64,000 nt of DNA from the NCBI RefSeq assembly GCF_004378355.1, contig NZ_SNUB01000001.1, forward strand, positions 124,001 to 188,000. Direction: 5' to 3'. The notes under the pieces are model-generated. The model did not search any database and was not told the DNA's origin. It saw only the letters and a list, made by a program, of their open reading frames with translations. Source of the DNA: Psychromonas algicola (GTDB lineage Bacteria; Pseudomonadota; Gammaproteobacteria; Enterobacterales; Psychromonadaceae). The translations under genes were made by a program, and so were the position numbers. Shown here piece after piece: positions 48,434 to 56,701 of this stretch (position 1 is its first letter; each line of letters starts with the position of its first letter).

Positions 48434-50437
48434 ATGACAATACAAACTAATCCAAATGACACAAACTCCCCATCTGAAATGAGCAATTTTTTTAATAATG
48501 TACTTAAACGCTTTATTTTAATTTATTCGGTTGTCGCGACTTTATTCATTGCCTTTCTTTTTTACATTTATCAGGAATACAATCAAAACCTCGAAACTTC
48601 ACTTTTAAATCAAGAAGAAACCTTTGTGTCATCAACGACTCAAGCAATTCAAAAAGAAATGCAAATCCAACTCATGGTAATGCAGATGAATACAAAGTTT
48701 AAATTTTTAGCTGATTTTATGGAGGATGATAACCAAACGACAAGACAAGCACTGCAAACGCATTTCTCTAATTTAGCCCTTACATTTTATCGCTATGATC
48801 AGATACGGTTTATTGATTTAACAGGGCGAGAAAGAATTCGCGTTAACTATAAAAATAATGCAACTTACATTGTCAGCGAAGCAGAACTTCAGAATAAAAG
48901 TCACTCTACCTATTTTAAAGAAGGAATAAAACTAGCACCAGGTAAAGTCTATGTTTCACCTATGGAGCTTAATGTTGAATATGGGAAAATAGAAATCCCT
49001 TATAAACCTGTTGTACGTTTTGTTACGCCAGTTGTTGATAATAAAGGCAATAAAATTGGACTTATCGTTTTAAATTATTTAGCCACAGAACTATTACAAA
49101 ATTTTCGTGACCAAATGGAATTACGAATACGTGGACAAGGTATGTTAATTGACCCTCAAGGATATTGGATAAGTAATCATGATAGAGCAAATGAATGGGG
49201 AAACAGCTTAGATCAAGTTGAACAGAAATTTGTAGATCAATATCCAGAAGCTTGGCAAGCAATCCAGCAAAACAAACAAGGCATTCTTAAAACCTCTCAA
49301 GGTATCTTCCGCTATAAAGCCATTGATCCATTTAGCCTAGACAGCATAGGTAGTTATGAAGTGGAGCAGAAAATAAAATTAACCATCAGTGAGCAGTCTA
49401 AGGAAAATAACAATTGGAAATTGGTTGTTTTTTTACCTAATGAAACCATTCAAAAAGAATCTTTTTTTTGTAGTAGAGAAGGTAAAATAATTATTGTATT
49501 TTTCTTTATCTCCTTAGCTGTAATTATATTCTTATTGTTGATTATCTCTGAAGAAAAACGCCGACAAAATAATTATGATTTGTTTATTAAAGATGAGTTA
49601 AATGATTTATATGAAAATTCACCTTGTGGCTATCATAGTTTGGATAGCAAAGGTCGAGTACTTAAAATGAATCAAACAGAATTAAATTGGCTTGGTTACA
49701 CGAGAAAAGAAGTGATAGGCAGATCTTTTACTGATTTTTTAACGTCAAAAAGTACCCAAGTATTTGAAGAGTTTTTAAAAAGCTTACCTTTAAATAAAAA
49801 AATTGAAGGTGTGGTATTAGAAATTCAATGTAAAAAGGGCAACACTTTCTTTGTATCTACATCGGCAACATCCATTCTTGAACAAGGAAACTTTGTTATC
49901 GCGCGTACATCGGCTTTTAATATTACCGATCGAATTGAATTGGAAAATCGTCTTGCCTATATTGCTAACACAGATGTTTTAACTGAAATCAGTAATCGAC
50001 GTCACTTCTTCACTTTAGCTAATGAAAAATTTGCATCGGAGGAAGCACTTTCATTACTAATGCTAGATATTGACCACTTCAAAAAAGTAAATGATTTATA
50101 TGGACATGATGCAGGTGATGATGTTTTAAAATATATAGCTTCTATCTTACAACAGGCATTACCGACTAAGGCAATTTTAGCAAGATTAGGCGGCGAAGAA
50201 TTTGCAGTGTTACTTTCAGGATTAGATGCAAAAAAAACGTTACAACTTGCTGAGAAAATTTGCGTAAAAATAGCTGCAACTCCCATCGTGATTAACCCTA
50301 AATTAACAATTAACGTGACGATCTCTATCGGCACTTCACAAAGAGATAATCACAAAGATGATATAGGAGATTTATTAAAACGTGCTGATATCACTTTATA
50401 TGAAGCTAAAACCACAGGACGTAATAAAGCGATTTAG
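48434..50437 (+). CDS. Membrane sensor diguanylate cyclase (Cache-like, PAS, GGDEF)
   Basis: 667 residues. Membrane segment at about 29-49, a long periplasmic sensor (about 50-350, Cache-like: IRFIDLTGRERIRVN, VSPMELNVEYG), a second membrane segment at about 355-378, PAS (about 390-500), and GGDEF with the active loop GGEEF at 586-590. It makes cyclic-di-GMP. The inhibitory I-site RxxD is absent: the residues before the loop read PTKAILARL. All catalytic features are present, so it is likely active and not feedback-inhibited. Confidence 0.92.
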   Translation: MTIQTNPNDTNSPSEMSNFFNNVLKRFILIYSVVATLFIAFLFYIYQEYNQNLETSLLNQEETFVSSTTQAIQKEMQIQLMVMQMNTKFKFLADFMEDDNQTTRQALQTHFSNLALTFYRYDQIRFIDLTGRERIRVNYKNNATYIVSEAELQNKSHSTYFKEGIKLAPGKVYVSPMELNVEYGKIEIPYKPVVRFVTPVVDNKGNKIGLIVLNYLATELLQNFRDQMELRIRGQGMLIDPQGYWISNHDRANEWGNSLDQVEQKFVDQYPEAWQAIQQNKQGILKTSQGIFRYKAIDPFSLDSIGSYEVEQKIKLTISEQSKENNNWKLVVFLPNETIQKESFFCSREGKIIIVFFFISLAVIIFLLLIISEEKRRQNNYDLFIKDELNDLYENSPCGYHSLDSKGRVLKMNQTELNWLGYTRKEVIGRSFTDFLTSKSTQVFEEFLKSLPLNKKIEGVVLEIQCKKGNTFFVSTSATSILEQGNFVIARTSAFNITDRIELENRLAYIANTDVLTEISNRRHFFTLANEKFASEEALSLLMLDIDHFKKVNDLYGHDAGDDVLKYIASILQQALPTKAILARLGGEEFAVLLSGLDAKKTLQLAEKICVKIAATPIVINPKLTINVTISIGTSQRDNHKDDIGDLLKRADITLYEAKTTGRNKAI

Positions 50438-50449
50438 TCGTTAATAAGC

Positions 50450-50483
50450 TTCGTTAATAATTAATACCAAAATTATTAACGAA
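50450..50483. repeat. 13-bp perfect inverted repeat between convergent genes
   Basis: TTCGTTAATAATT (50450-50462) and its exact reverse complement (50471-50483), loop AATACCAA. It lies between the stops of the GGDEF and NUDIX genes. It is AT-rich with no T tract on either strand. Confidence 0.65.
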
Positions 50484-50507
50484 ATGACTCTGAAATATGA
50501 ACAGCGA

Positions 50508-51056
50508 TTAGATAGACATTAATGAAGATTTAATTCGTTCTAACAAATAAGTTTCACGTTGAATTGAAAGCCCTTGTTTTTTATCATTTTCAATAGTGGC
50601 TAAATTATGCTGAATGGCTTCATCAATGGTCACCCATAGCACTTGCATTCCATTTTTTATCTCATAATCTTCTAATTGAGTCGTACCTAATTGCTCTGCA
50701 ATTTCACAGGTATAACAATAAGAAAGCATATGCATGATAGAGCACTCAGGAAAATACTTATCGCTACGATGAGGTCGATATTCTTCATACAAACCAAAGG
50801 CTTGAATGTTACAAATATCAAGTGCACCAGTTTCTTCACTTAGCTCTCGTTTAAACGCATCTAACAAACTTTCCCCTTCATCAACACCACCTCCAGGTAA
50901 AGAGTAATCGTTATATCGTTCAGTAAACATTAGCAAAATTTTATTATCTTTAATCACAATGGCACGTGTAGCAATGCGAGTGAAACAATCAGAATGTTCA
51001 GGTGATAAATTTGTTTCTTTAATAGAGTCGTGAACAACTCGTTTTAGTAAATGCAT
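50508..51056 (-). CDS. NUDIX hydrolase
   Basis: 182 residues. Complete Nudix box GGVDEGESLLDAFKRELSEE followed by TGA (Gx5Ex7REUXEEXGU). The N-terminal AIVIKDNKILLMFTERYNDYSLPG is the usual strand pair before the box. Substrate cannot be told from sequence; it could be a nucleotide-sugar or (d)NTP pyrophosphohydrolase. Convergent with the GGDEF gene. Confidence 0.92.
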   Translation of the reverse strand: MHLLKRVVHDSIKETNLSPEHSDCFTRIATRAIVIKDNKILLMFTERYNDYSLPGGGVDEGESLLDAFKRELSEETGALDICNIQAFGLYEEYRPHRSDKYFPECSIMHMLSYCYTCEIAEQLGTTQLEDYEIKNGMQVLWVTIDEAIQHNLATIENDKKQGLSIQRETYLLERIKSSLMSI

Positions 51057-51569
51057 AATGTTCTCATATCAAAGGTATTAAGGTGTAATGCTAATGCAGT
51101 GAGTAGAATAAGAGTTTTTCTTTTAAATACGAACAAAAGCAAATGAAATACATTTTTATAGTTAAAGTAAGCTTGGTTTCTTTTTTGATAGCTATTAAAT
51201 GAATAAAAAATTAATTTACGAATGACCATTTAATGATCTACATCAAAAGATAAATAAGATCAGATAAAGACTCAAATAAAAAAGCGTAACCGAGGTAACA
51301 TATTCAGCGCTCAATTCACTAAACAATTTTACAATTGCCCTATTTGTAATACAATAACACTTGAAGATTTAATGCCGCTTTTTATAAACATTTTATTGAA
51401 TATAAAAGCAGCGAATTAAAAGGTGATCAGCTTTGTAAGTTAAAATTAATGCTCATGCATTGTAACAATGAGAATTTATTCTTCACACATACATTATCAT
51501 TAATTTAAATAAACAATATTGGTTACTCCCTTTATGCCTCTGGCATATTAATTAAATGAGAATATAAAC
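51057..51569. other. 513-bp intergenic region with no confident gene
   Basis: AT-rich. One weak signal is an open run QFTKQFYNCPICNTITLEDLMP at about 51310-51380 that changes frame into FYKHFIEYKSSELKGDQLCK (about 51381-51510). It has no start codon or ribosome site and could be a decayed small gene or chance. The last 40 bp hold a small hairpin TATGCC-TCT-GGCATA (51532-51546) ahead of the SDR gene. Confidence 0.4.
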
Positions 51570-52325
51570 ATGTCTAAAAAAATTGCTTTAGTCACTGGTG
51601 CAACTGGTGGAATCGGTTTTGCTGTTGCAAAACGTCTTGGTCAAGATGGTTACACTGTTGTACTTAACGGTATTGAAGATGAAATCGGCGCACAACGTGT
51701 TGCTGAACTTAAAGCTGAAGGTATCGAAGCTGAATACTACGGTTTTGACGTAACTAACGATGTAGCTGTAACTGAAAACGTTAATGCAATCGGTAACAAA
51801 TACGGTCAAATCGATGTTGTTGTTAACAACGCTGGTGGTTTAGGTGGTCGTAGCCCAATCGAAGAAATGACAACTGAATTCTTCCGTTTCGTAATGGCTC
51901 TTAATCTAGATAGCGCATTCTTTGTTTCTCGTGCTGCAATTCCATTCATGAAGAAAACAACTGGTGGTTCAATCATCAACTACACTTCAAATGCTGCATG
52001 GAATGCTGGTGGCCCAGGCGCTGGTATCTACGGTACTTCTAAAGCTGCTGTTCACACATTAACTCGTGCACTAGCTAAAGAACTAGCACCAGCTGGTATC
52101 CGTGTAAATGCTGTATCTCCAGGTACTATCGATACTCCATTCCACCAACAAATTAAAGATACTAAACCAGAAGTTTTCGCTTCTTGGAAAGACAGCATCA
52201 TGTTAGGCCGTTTAGGTCAACCTGAAGATGTTTCTGGCGTTATCTCTTTCTTAGTAAGTGAAGATGCTGCATTCATTACAGCTGAAACTGTACAAATCGG
52301 TGGTGGTCAAGCTCTAGGTATCTAG
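51570..52325 (+). CDS. SDR-family NAD(P)-dependent oxidoreductase
   Basis: 251 residues, classical short-chain dehydrogenase. TGATGGIG at 11-18, NNAGG, Ser in NYTSNAAW, Tyr-x-x-x-Lys in IYGTSKAA, and PGTIDTP. Related to FabG-like and sugar or uronate reductases; the substrate is not determinable. Codon use is strikingly biased to C-ending or preferred codons (GGT, AAC, ATC, GAA, CGT) compared with neighbours, the mark of a highly expressed gene. Ribosome site GAGAA. Faces a cupin gene across a shared terminator. Confidence 0.93.
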   Translation: MSKKIALVTGATGGIGFAVAKRLGQDGYTVVLNGIEDEIGAQRVAELKAEGIEAEYYGFDVTNDVAVTENVNAIGNKYGQIDVVVNNAGGLGGRSPIEEMTTEFFRFVMALNLDSAFFVSRAAIPFMKKTTGGSIINYTSNAAWNAGGPGAGIYGTSKAAVHTLTRALAKELAPAGIRVNAVSPGTIDTPFHQQIKDTKPEVFASWKDSIMLGRLGQPEDVSGVISFLVSEDAAFITAETVQIGGGQALGI

Positions 52326-52373
52326 TACCTATTGTTTGTTAAAGTTATTTAATTAACTTTACCCTCTGAAACT

Positions 52374-52405
52374 AAAAAGCCACATAATAAATTATGTGGC
52401 TTTTT
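52374..52405. terminator. Bidirectional terminator between SDR and cupin genes
   Basis: AAAAAGCCACATAA/TTATGTGGCTTTTT 14-bp stem with a 4-nt loop. It has A/T flanks on both sides and serves both convergent genes. Confidence 0.9.
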
Positions 52406-52448
52406 TATTACTTATTCTGCTCAACATAAAGTTTATTCAACGATTTAC

Positions 52449-52760
52449 CTAAACACTTCCTTCTTTTTCAATCACTAAAATTCTGGCTTCACCTTGAGGA
52501 TGAGCAACATGCTCAGTCCCGATTGATGCATAGAACACATCGCCAGTTTCAAGTAATGCTGATTTTTCTTCACCATCTTGCATATATAGCATTTTCACAT
52601 TGCCATTTAATACTGCAAAGACTTCCTCGCCATCATTAATATGCCATTTATAAGGCTTATCAGTCCAATGCAGACGAATTGTCGTACCATTAATGTTAGC
52701 AATGTCTTTTGCACCCCATGCTTGTGAGGCGGTGAATTCTTTACTTCTAATAACTTCCAT
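52449..52760 (-). CDS. Small cupin-domain protein
   Basis: 103 residues, single cupin barrel. Cupin motif 1 is approximated by WHINDGEEVFAVLNGN and motif 2 by GDVFYASIGTEHVAHP, with His and Glu at metal-ligand positions. Function could be a sugar or amino-acid-binding or enzyme role; not resolvable. First of a long run of small minus-strand genes. Confidence 0.87.
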   Translation of the reverse strand: MEVIRSKEFTASQAWGAKDIANINGTTIRLHWTDKPYKWHINDGEEVFAVLNGNVKMLYMQDGEEKSALLETGDVFYASIGTEHVAHPQGEARILVIEKEGSV

Positions 52761-52785
52761 AGTGGCCTTAATTACTTAAATAGTT

Positions 52786-53400
52786 TTATCGTTCTGTTAA
52801 TGCAAGTGCGCCTGAAGCCGCGACTAAAACACCACCACTGACTCGATTTATTATGTTCAATTTATTACCACTTGTTTGCAATACTTTATTTGCGGAAAAG
52901 GCATATAACATCACTAAGGTGAAATCCAATAGAGCCATGGTTGGACACATAATCGCTAACTGTGGAAAAACCGGTTGAGTCGTATCAATAAACTGAGGGA
53001 AAAAGGCAGTAAAGAAAACAATCGCTTTAGGATTACCAGCAGCCACCATAAACCCTGATGTATAGAGTTTGCGATTAGAGAGTGTTTTAACTTTGTTTCC
53101 TTGCTGTAATTTTTTACTAGAAGACAACAACATTTTGATTCCCATATAAAAAAGGGTTGCAGCTCCTATCCACTTTATGGCATCAAAAGCGACAGCAGAA
53201 TTTGTAATGACCACACCAAGCCCAATTGATACCAAGATCATTTGAATAAAGTTTGCGCTAATATCTCCTAAGGCTGTAAAAACGGTTCTTTTTACACCAT
53301 AGTTAAGTGAATGAACTACTCCAAGGAAAATACTCGGCCCTAGGGTTGCCGTTAATATTAAACAAGCAATAACATAAGCTAAAAATGTTTCTAATTGCAT
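52786..53400 (-). CDS. LysE/RhtB-family amino-acid exporter
   Basis: 204 residues with five to six hydrophobic segments. N-terminal LTATLGPSIFLGVVHSLNYGVKRTVFTALGD follows the LysE pattern (PGP replaced by GPS), with AAGNPKAIVFFTAFFPQF in the second half. An inner-membrane exporter of amino acids or related metabolites. 25 bp upstream of the cupin gene, so probably co-transcribed. Confidence 0.9.
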   Translation of the reverse strand: MQLETFLAYVIACLILTATLGPSIFLGVVHSLNYGVKRTVFTALGDISANFIQMILVSIGLGVVITNSAVAFDAIKWIGAATLFYMGIKMLLSSSKKLQQGNKVKTLSNRKLYTSGFMVAAGNPKAIVFFTAFFPQFIDTTQPVFPQLAIMCPTMALLDFTLVMLYAFSANKVLQTSGNKLNIINRVSGGVLVAASGALALTER

Positions 53401-53427
53401 GAATGTTCCTTATTAAAATTGATATCA

Positions 53428-53766
53428 TTAATCTTTTTGATAATAAGCGGAACGATAAGCATCTACTGTACTCAACAGCCAAATAATCATCATCAGTAGT
53501 GCTTTATTGTCTAACGTTTGAGTCTGCTCTGACACTAAGTTTGAAAACACGTCAGTTAATGTGGCGACATCCAAAGGGAGCTGATTTTCTACTATGTTTT
53601 TCATTAACAAATTGGTTTTTTCAAACACATCAAACAAAGTCCAAAAAAAAGGAATTGAAAACAGAGTTATAAATACACTTGAACTAATATATTTCTTTAA
53701 GAAAAACTGCCCTATTCCTGGATAAATGAATAACGACATCATGGCTGCCTTGGTTGGTTTATTCAT
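53428..53766 (-). CDS. Small membrane protein, unrecognised
   Basis: 112 residues from the ATG at 53766 (MNKPTKAAMMSLFIYPGIGQF). A TTG eight codons upstream also opens the frame, and the ribosome site is unclear. Two to three hydrophobic segments (about 9-20, 25-45 and 85-105). The IYPGIGQFFLKKY start resembles small TM2-like membrane proteins, but I cannot assign a family. Confidence 0.6.
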   Translation of the reverse strand: MNKPTKAAMMSLFIYPGIGQFFLKKYISSSVFITLFSIPFFWTLFDVFEKTNLLMKNIVENQLPLDVATLTDVFSNLVSEQTQTLDNKALLMMIIWLLSTVDAYRSAYYQKD

Positions 53767-53823
53767 GTTATTTATCTGATTCCTATACAATATTATTTAA
53801 TTTTTTTATGTAAATTTAATGCT

Positions 53824-54141
53824 TCAAAAAAGGCTAACAAAGTGCCCATAATAAATTTTTTCTGCAACCAATGATTCTAATTCTTTGCTGCTAGGAAAGC
53901 TTTTCCATTTTTTTGCAATTAAGGCAACAGCTTCTTTATTTAACCACGTTAAATGCCAACATATCTCTTCGGAATTATCTATTTTAGATAATATTTGATG
54001 AGACAAAATAACGGTTTTTTCTGCATTAATTTCTTTAACAATAGACAAACTTAATTCAATAACTCTCGCCTTGTTTTTTTCTGGCACTTTAAAAATAGCG
54101 ATTTCAAAACAAGTATTTATTTCAGCTTTATCAATTAACAT
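53824..54141 (-). CDS. Hypothetical protein, possibly a dimeric alpha/beta-barrel fold
   Basis: 105 residues, soluble. The order strand (FEIAIFKVP), helix (KARVIELSLSIVKEINA), strand (KTVILSHQIL), strand (EICWHLTWLN), helix and strand resembles ferredoxin-like ABM or EthD proteins, but no motif proves it. The ribosome site is weak. Shares direction and tight spacing with its neighbours. Confidence 0.55.
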   Translation of the reverse strand: MLIDKAEINTCFEIAIFKVPEKNKARVIELSLSIVKEINAEKTVILSHQILSKIDNSEEICWHLTWLNKEAVALIAKKWKSFPSSKELESLVAEKIYYGHFVSLF

Positions 54142-54170
54142 TTTAACCCTAGACTAGCCATTTATAAAAA

Positions 54171-54662
54171 CTAAAGTACCAAAGACATCTCATGCCAACT
54201 CAAACCACCATGAACAGAGTCTGACTCGCCAATATGAATAAAGCGATATTTTGCATACATGTCGACTAATTCACTTTGGCAAATTAAATAAATACTTTTT
54301 TTACCTAGTGCTTTCATTTGCTTAATAAAATGTGACATTAACTTAGTTGTCATACTTTGCCCTTGATAATCAGGATGAATCACAACAGACATAATAACAA
54401 TATAGTCCCCTTTTGGATCGTGCCCAACCAACTCTTTAAATTCTTCATCGGAGAGAACGACTTGATGAGTTGCTCCTGAGTTAATGAAACCTATTATTTC
54501 ATCTTCGTTTTCAAGCACAATAAAACCATCTGGATAACCTTGGATTCGAGTGAGAATTTTTTCTTTTGTCGCAGCTTCTTCTCCAGCATAAGCTAGCGTC
54601 TCTATCTCGAAGCATCTTTCTAAATCTGTCTCTTGTACATTACGTATTGTTAATATTGACAT
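54171..54662 (-). CDS. GNAT-family N-acetyltransferase
   Basis: 163 residues. Acetyl-CoA-binding motif A: VIMSVVIHPDYQGQSMTTKLMSHFIKQM (split: strand, then the Q-x-x-G/S-x-x loop). N-terminal IRNVQETDLERCFEIE..AY and FINSG fit the GNAT fold, in the arylalkylamine-acetyltransferase-like style. Substrate unknown. Confidence 0.9.
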   Translation of the reverse strand: MSILTIRNVQETDLERCFEIETLAYAGEEAATKEKILTRIQGYPDGFIVLENEDEIIGFINSGATHQVVLSDEEFKELVGHDPKGDYIVIMSVVIHPDYQGQSMTTKLMSHFIKQMKALGKKSIYLICQSELVDMYAKYRFIHIGESDSVHGGLSWHEMSLVL

Positions 54663-54671
54663 AGCACCTTT

Positions 54672-54941
54672 CTACTTAAATGTTACAACTTGGAAATGTG
54701 GGTTTTTTATACTTACAGTCATTGAAGAAATATCATTTAATACGATAAGTTGAGTTTTCTCTGCTTCGAATTTATTCAGAGGATCTAATAATTTAACCTT
54801 AATACATTCTTCTCGATTAGTATTTATTTTAGTATCTAAAGCAATACATTCGATGATTTGATCGTTTTTAGTGCTTATTTTAAGTGGATAATGATACATA
54901 CAAACTATTTCTATCGCATCATATTCATTACAACTAATCAT
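54672..54941 (-). CDS. Rho-binding antiterminator (Rof/YaeO) family
   Basis: 89 residues. The opening ISCNEYDAIEIVCMYHYPLKI parallels Rof (ISC/INC..YD.LE..C), followed by strands and a C-terminal LIVLNDISSMTV, the Rof sheet that binds the Rho primary site and reduces termination. 9 bp downstream of the GNAT stop in gene order reversed on the minus strand. Function inferred from the family. Confidence 0.78.
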   Translation of the reverse strand: MISCNEYDAIEIVCMYHYPLKISTKNDQIIECIALDTKINTNREECIKVKLLDPLNKFEAEKTQLIVLNDISSMTVSIKNPHFQVVTFK

Positions 54942-54965
54942 ATGGTGAGTACGCCTTTTAATTCA

Positions 54966-55358
54966 TTATAATAATGTTTGATTGTTTTTATTTAATATAT
55001 CAGAGGTTACCTGCCAAAGATCACCTGTATCAAACAATATACCAATGAATGGAGAATACACTTTCAACTTCTTAGCTTGTTCATCAACTTCAACGGATAA
55101 TTTGATATTTTTAGCCGCAAAATCACCGTAGGCTTTACTTCGAGTATAAAGCCCTTCTTCATTAATAATAAATTCAAGTTGAGCTAAAGACTGTTCGATT
55201 TCATCCACAGAAGATTCAAAACACGCAACATATTTAGGGAAAATAGCTAATTTAGGCTTAGTTTGCTTATGATGTTTAAAAGGAACTAATTGATAGAAAA
55301 CAGAGAATCCAGCAACGACTAAAATAATTTTGACCAATAACTCTAATATCTCATTCAT
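54966..55358 (-). CDS. Membrane-anchored hypothetical protein
   Basis: 130 residues from ATG 55358 (MNEILELLVKIIL), chosen for AGAGG at 7 nt; upstream ATG and TTG codons are possible. One N-terminal membrane segment (about 3-22), then a soluble alpha/beta region (VACFESSVDEIEQSLAQLEF, AAKNIKLSVEVDEQAKKL). No family recognised. Confidence 0.6.
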   Translation of the reverse strand: MNEILELLVKIILVVAGFSVFYQLVPFKHHKQTKPKLAIFPKYVACFESSVDEIEQSLAQLEFIINEEGLYTRSKAYGDFAAKNIKLSVEVDEQAKKLKVYSPFIGILFDTGDLWQVTSDILNKNNQTLL

Positions 55359-55459
55359 AACCATGCCTCTTTTATTCTGTAAGCTGCTTAAGTTATTAAT
55401 AACCAAACAACCAAGTAAAAATATATGAACTAGTTTGAACTAATGAACTCCTAAATCTG

Positions 55460-55855
55460 TTATTTATTATGCTGCTTTTTTTCCTTTCTTTTTATTGTTA
55501 TGCGTTCACAAACTTCAATCCATTCTCTAATAAACAGGCGTTTATGAAAAGGACTAAAACAGAATAAAGGACGCTTGTTTTTTCTAGGTGCTATATTTTC
55601 CATTATCCAATTATCATTAAAAACAGCCCATTCTCCTGCGATACTCAGTAAATTATGCTTACAAACAGGATAAACTTCATAATATAAGATGCCCTCTAAT
55701 TCTTTTAATGAATAACTTGAATCAGCCAACGTAATCGCTATAAATTCGTAATTATCATCCATTAACTCAGTATCTAAAAATAAATCAGAAAGTACACGCC
55801 AAACAGCCAGGCGTTCATCTTCTTTAAATACACTGAACTCAGTATTCAAGGGCAT
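55460..55855 (-). CDS. DUF7079-like small protein
   Basis: 131 residues, soluble. Pattern R-L-A-V-W-R-V-L-S-D-L-F-L-D-T-E-L, then ELEGILYYEVYPVCKHNLLSIAGEW and FNDNWIMENI, which I recall from the DUF7079 family often found near toxin or immunity-like accessory loci; function unknown. Overlaps the HAD gene by 10 bp, so the two are translationally coupled. Family name is moderate confidence. Confidence 0.55.
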   Translation of the reverse strand: MPLNTEFSVFKEDERLAVWRVLSDLFLDTELMDDNYEFIAITLADSSYSLKELEGILYYEVYPVCKHNLLSIAGEWAVFNDNWIMENIAPRKNKRPLFCFSPFHKRLFIREWIEVCERITIKRKEKKQHNK

Positions 55856-56316
55856 AATTCCGTGAGTTGATTAATGATACTGACACTTTTTTCAACGCCT
55901 TTTGTATCGTCTCCTTTAAACCAAAATGACCGTATGCCAAGCATCGTTGCTGGTTTAATATCTTTATCAAAACTGTCTCCAACCATGGCTACCGATTCGG
56001 TATCGATGTCGAGCGTATTTAATATAGCACGAAGAAAATCTGTTGATCCTTTTGCTATCCCAATATTTTCTTCACAAAAATAGCCTGAAATAAATGGATC
56101 TAAACCAACACGTTGAAAAGCAGATTTAATATCTAATTCTGTTGAATTAGCAGCCCCTGTAGCAATAAAAATGCGGGCTTGTTTGGACAAAATTTGTAAT
56201 GTTTCTTTGGCACCATCAACGATTTCAACCGTTGGCCAATCACACATTTTCCCTGCTATGCCGGGGAAGTCGACCATCAAAGTATCACCCCAATCAAATA
56301 AATAAGTGTCTATCAT
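55846..56316 (-). CDS. HAD-family hydrolase
   Basis: 156 residues, compact. HAD motif I DWGDT (Asp nucleophile and second Asp), motif II FIATGAANST, Lys in GIAKGST and motif IV GDSFDKDIKPA. Small-cap phosphatase-like enzyme, substrate unknown. Coupled by a 10-bp overlap with the downstream DUF7079-like gene. Confidence 0.9.
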   Translation of the reverse strand: MIDTYLFDWGDTLMVDFPGIAGKMCDWPTVEIVDGAKETLQILSKQARIFIATGAANSTELDIKSAFQRVGLDPFISGYFCEENIGIAKGSTDFLRAILNTLDIDTESVAMVGDSFDKDIKPATMLGIRSFWFKGDDTKGVEKSVSIINQLTELCP

Positions 56317-56344
56317 TGCATCTTTCTTAATCGTATAAAAATGA

Positions 56345-56692
56345 CTATTTCATTGCAGCACCAATGGTCGCTCGTACAGGAATATCATTAATTGGAAAGT
56401 CATCTAAACAATGTACATTAACACCAAAATGATCCGGTGTGACACGTTTACGATGAAATGGATAAATTCCACAAATATTGCAAAAATAATGCTTTGCAGT
56501 ATTAGAATGGAATTGATAAGTGGTGAGAGATTTATTTCCAGATAAGATACGCATTGAAGTTTCATGCACTTTAATCATGAGCGCATTCTTTTTAACACAG
56601 ATTGAACAATCACAAGTAGTTAACTCTGATAAGTCTGTATCAATTTCAAATTGTACCGCTTGGCAGTGGCAAGATCCTTTAAAGGTTTTCAT
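56345..56692 (-). CDS. GFA (glutathione-dependent formaldehyde-activating-like) family protein
   Basis: 115 residues. Zinc-binding Cys pattern: SCHCQAV, CDCSICVKK and FCNICGIYPFHRKR. These are the complete GFA metal-ligand set. The family is broad; glutathione-linked aldehyde handling is only one known role. 28 bp upstream of the HAD gene. Confidence 0.9.
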   Translation of the reverse strand: MKTFKGSCHCQAVQFEIDTDLSELTTCDCSICVKKNALMIKVHETSMRILSGNKSLTTYQFHSNTAKHYFCNICGIYPFHRKRVTPDHFGVNVHCLDDFPINDIPVRATIGAAMK

Positions 56693-56701
56693 TTTTATCA
56701 G

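Noticed and set aside
51044-51229. 61-codon frame before the NUDIX gene
   Set aside because: Hydrophobic/basic composition typical of AT-rich non-coding DNA; no start context.
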